From: Aliirhizobium wenxiniae
Lineage (GTDB): Bacteria; Pseudomonadota; Alphaproteobacteria; Rhizobiales; Rhizobiaceae
NCBI RefSeq assembly: GCF_014201355.1
Contig: NZ_JACHEG010000001.1
Location: 62,001-126,000, forward strand
Length of the DNA stretch: 64,000 nucleotides
Reading direction: 5' to 3'
A program made the position numbers and the translations under genes. Positions 63,248 to 64,000 of the stretch are shown here, piece by piece. Each line of letters opens with the position of its first letter. The stretch's first letter is position 1. The notes below the pieces were generated by a model. It was not told the origin of the DNA, did no database searches, and saw only the letters and a program-made list of their open reading frames with translations.

Positions 63248-64000
63248 TTACTTCGAAGATGCCTTCTTCTTTTCGACGGTAACATTCGCCTCAACCGTTG
63301 TCGGTGTAGCGGCATCCGTCAGTTGAACGGTTTCGGCAGGCGTGTCTCCCGTCCGCTTTTCGCCCATCCTGTTCCAGGCATCGAGGCCGGCAATCTTGTA
63401 GGCTTCTGCGAGCGTCGGATAGTTGAAAGTGTTCTCGACGAAATATTCGACAGTGCCCTTGAGGTTGAGCACTGCCTGACCGATGTGAACCAGTTCGGTC
63501 GCACCTTCGCCGACGATATGCACGCCAAGCAGGCGCCGCGTCTTCAGCGAGAAGATCAGCTTCAGCAGACCACTGTCGAGCCCCATGATGTGGCCGCGCG
63601 AAGTCTCGCGGAACCGGGCAACACCGCATTCATAGGGAATGCCGCGCTCCCGCATCTCTTCCTCTGTCAGGCCGCAGGTCGAAATCTCCGGCACGGCATA
63701 GATGCCGTAAGGGAAATATTTCTGCGGCTCCTTTGCCATCGCGCCGACAGCAACACGGGCCGCGATCCGTCCCTGTTCCATCGACGTGGAGGCAAGGCTC
63801 GGAAAACCGACAACGTCGCCGGCGGCATAGATGCCTGCAACGGCGGTCTCGAAGGTTTCCGGGTTGACGCGCAGACGACCTCGGCTGTCTGCTTCAAGTC
63901 CCGCGGCGGAAAGGTTCAGCGTATCCGTCGCACCGACTCGTCCGGCGGCGTAAAGCACCATGTCGGCAACGATCCTGCGGCCGGTATCAACCGTTACGGC
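63248..64000 (-). CDS. sthA: Soluble pyridine nucleotide transhydrogenase (partial, N-terminal part beyond window)
   Basis: The last 250 codons of a flavoprotein disulfide reductase-fold enzyme, running off the right edge. Visible blocks: VLYAAGRVGATDTLNL, GIYAAGDVVGFPSLASTSMEQGR (FAD motif), and the dimerisation domain PEISTCGLTEEEMRERGIPYE with VGEGATELVHIGQAVLNLKG. It lacks the HPT-[ILV]-SE end of lipoamide dehydrogenase; NYPTLAEAYKIAGLDAWNR fits SthA. It interconverts NADPH and NADH. The C-terminus has an extra Ala/Thr/Lys-rich tail. Confidence 0.85.
   Translation of the reverse strand, partial: AVTVDTGRRIVADMVLYAAGRVGATDTLNLSAAGLEADSRGRLRVNPETFETAVAGIYAAGDVVGFPSLASTSMEQGRIAARVAVGAMAKEPQKYFPYGIYAVPEISTCGLTEEEMRERGIPYECGVARFRETSRGHIMGLDSGLLKLIFSLKTRRLLGVHIVGEGATELVHIGQAVLNLKGTVEYFVENTFNYPTLAEAYKIAGLDAWNRMGEKRTGDTPAETVQLTDAATPTTVEANVTVEKKKASSK

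Overview
The window is chromosomal DNA from an alphaproteobacterium of the order Hyphomicrobiales, most likely the Rhizobiaceae (Rhizobium/Agrobacterium/Sinorhizobium relatives). The evidence is an ExoR orthologue, PopZ, an ExoD-family protein, two DUF982 and three DUF1127 small proteins, TrmFO, a Gly-rich PadR regulator, an ErpA/Dgt/ArgS/SPOR/NagZ/ScpAB/TatABC/SerS/SurE/Pcm block, and high-GC codon use throughout. I see no transposase, integrase, phage gene, plasmid replication gene or CRISPR array.

Layout. 1-6.8 kb: a truncated periplasmic CpdB nucleotidase, a PilZ c-di-GMP receptor, an EamA exporter, a membrane-anchored pYEATS-like protein, a divergent Lrp regulator/alanine dehydrogenase pair, and a PadR regulator behind a repeated operator. 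6.8-10.2 kb (minus): a sulfur/amino-acid cluster cysK - AlaX tRNA editing protein - sseA - GNAT. 10.4-15 kb: an accessory-like stretch of orphan small genes (ChrR-like cupin with a degenerate zinc motif, DUF982 proteins, ExoD, two very small membrane proteins) with tRNA-Asn and tRNA-Cys. 15-22.9 kb: PCMT-like methyltransferase, popZ, valS, a FadL-type porin and exoR. 22.9-40 kb: xthA and erpA (minus), then a long plus-strand housekeeping run from dgt to an NlpD-like LysM/M23 protein. It covers nucleotide pools, tRNA charging, septal peptidoglycan binding, cell-wall recycling, chromosome condensation and Tat export.

40-46 kb: DUF815 ATPase, yajC, a Mth938-like protein, an NDUFAF6-like protein, trmFO, two DUF1127 genes, and an intergenic array of three hairpins that each show CUCCUCCC in the loop on the minus strand. 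46-58.8 kb: tRNA-Leu, trigger factor, an ABC-F ATPase, several small secreted or lipoprotein genes, GST, GNAT, icd, a FUSC membrane protein, a TrmJ-like methyltransferase and murI. 58.9-64 kb: a 33-residue ORF, a third DUF1127-type gene, GNAT, a LysE exporter, a HerA-like ATPase, rpsD and the 3' part of sthA.

Most of the window is conserved core chromosome. The most distinctive signal is the CUCCUCCC hairpin array next to a DUF1127 gene (45.2-45.6 kb), which resembles the Rhodobacter CcsR/CcaF1 arrangement and the rhizobial 'cuckoo'/alpha-r14 sRNAs. Other items worth checking are the pYEATS protein, the degenerate ChrR-like protein, the small membrane ORFs near 13.5 kb, and the apparent absence of tolC and secDF from positions where I expect them in relatives. 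All family calls come from reading the translated sequences; no database search was run.
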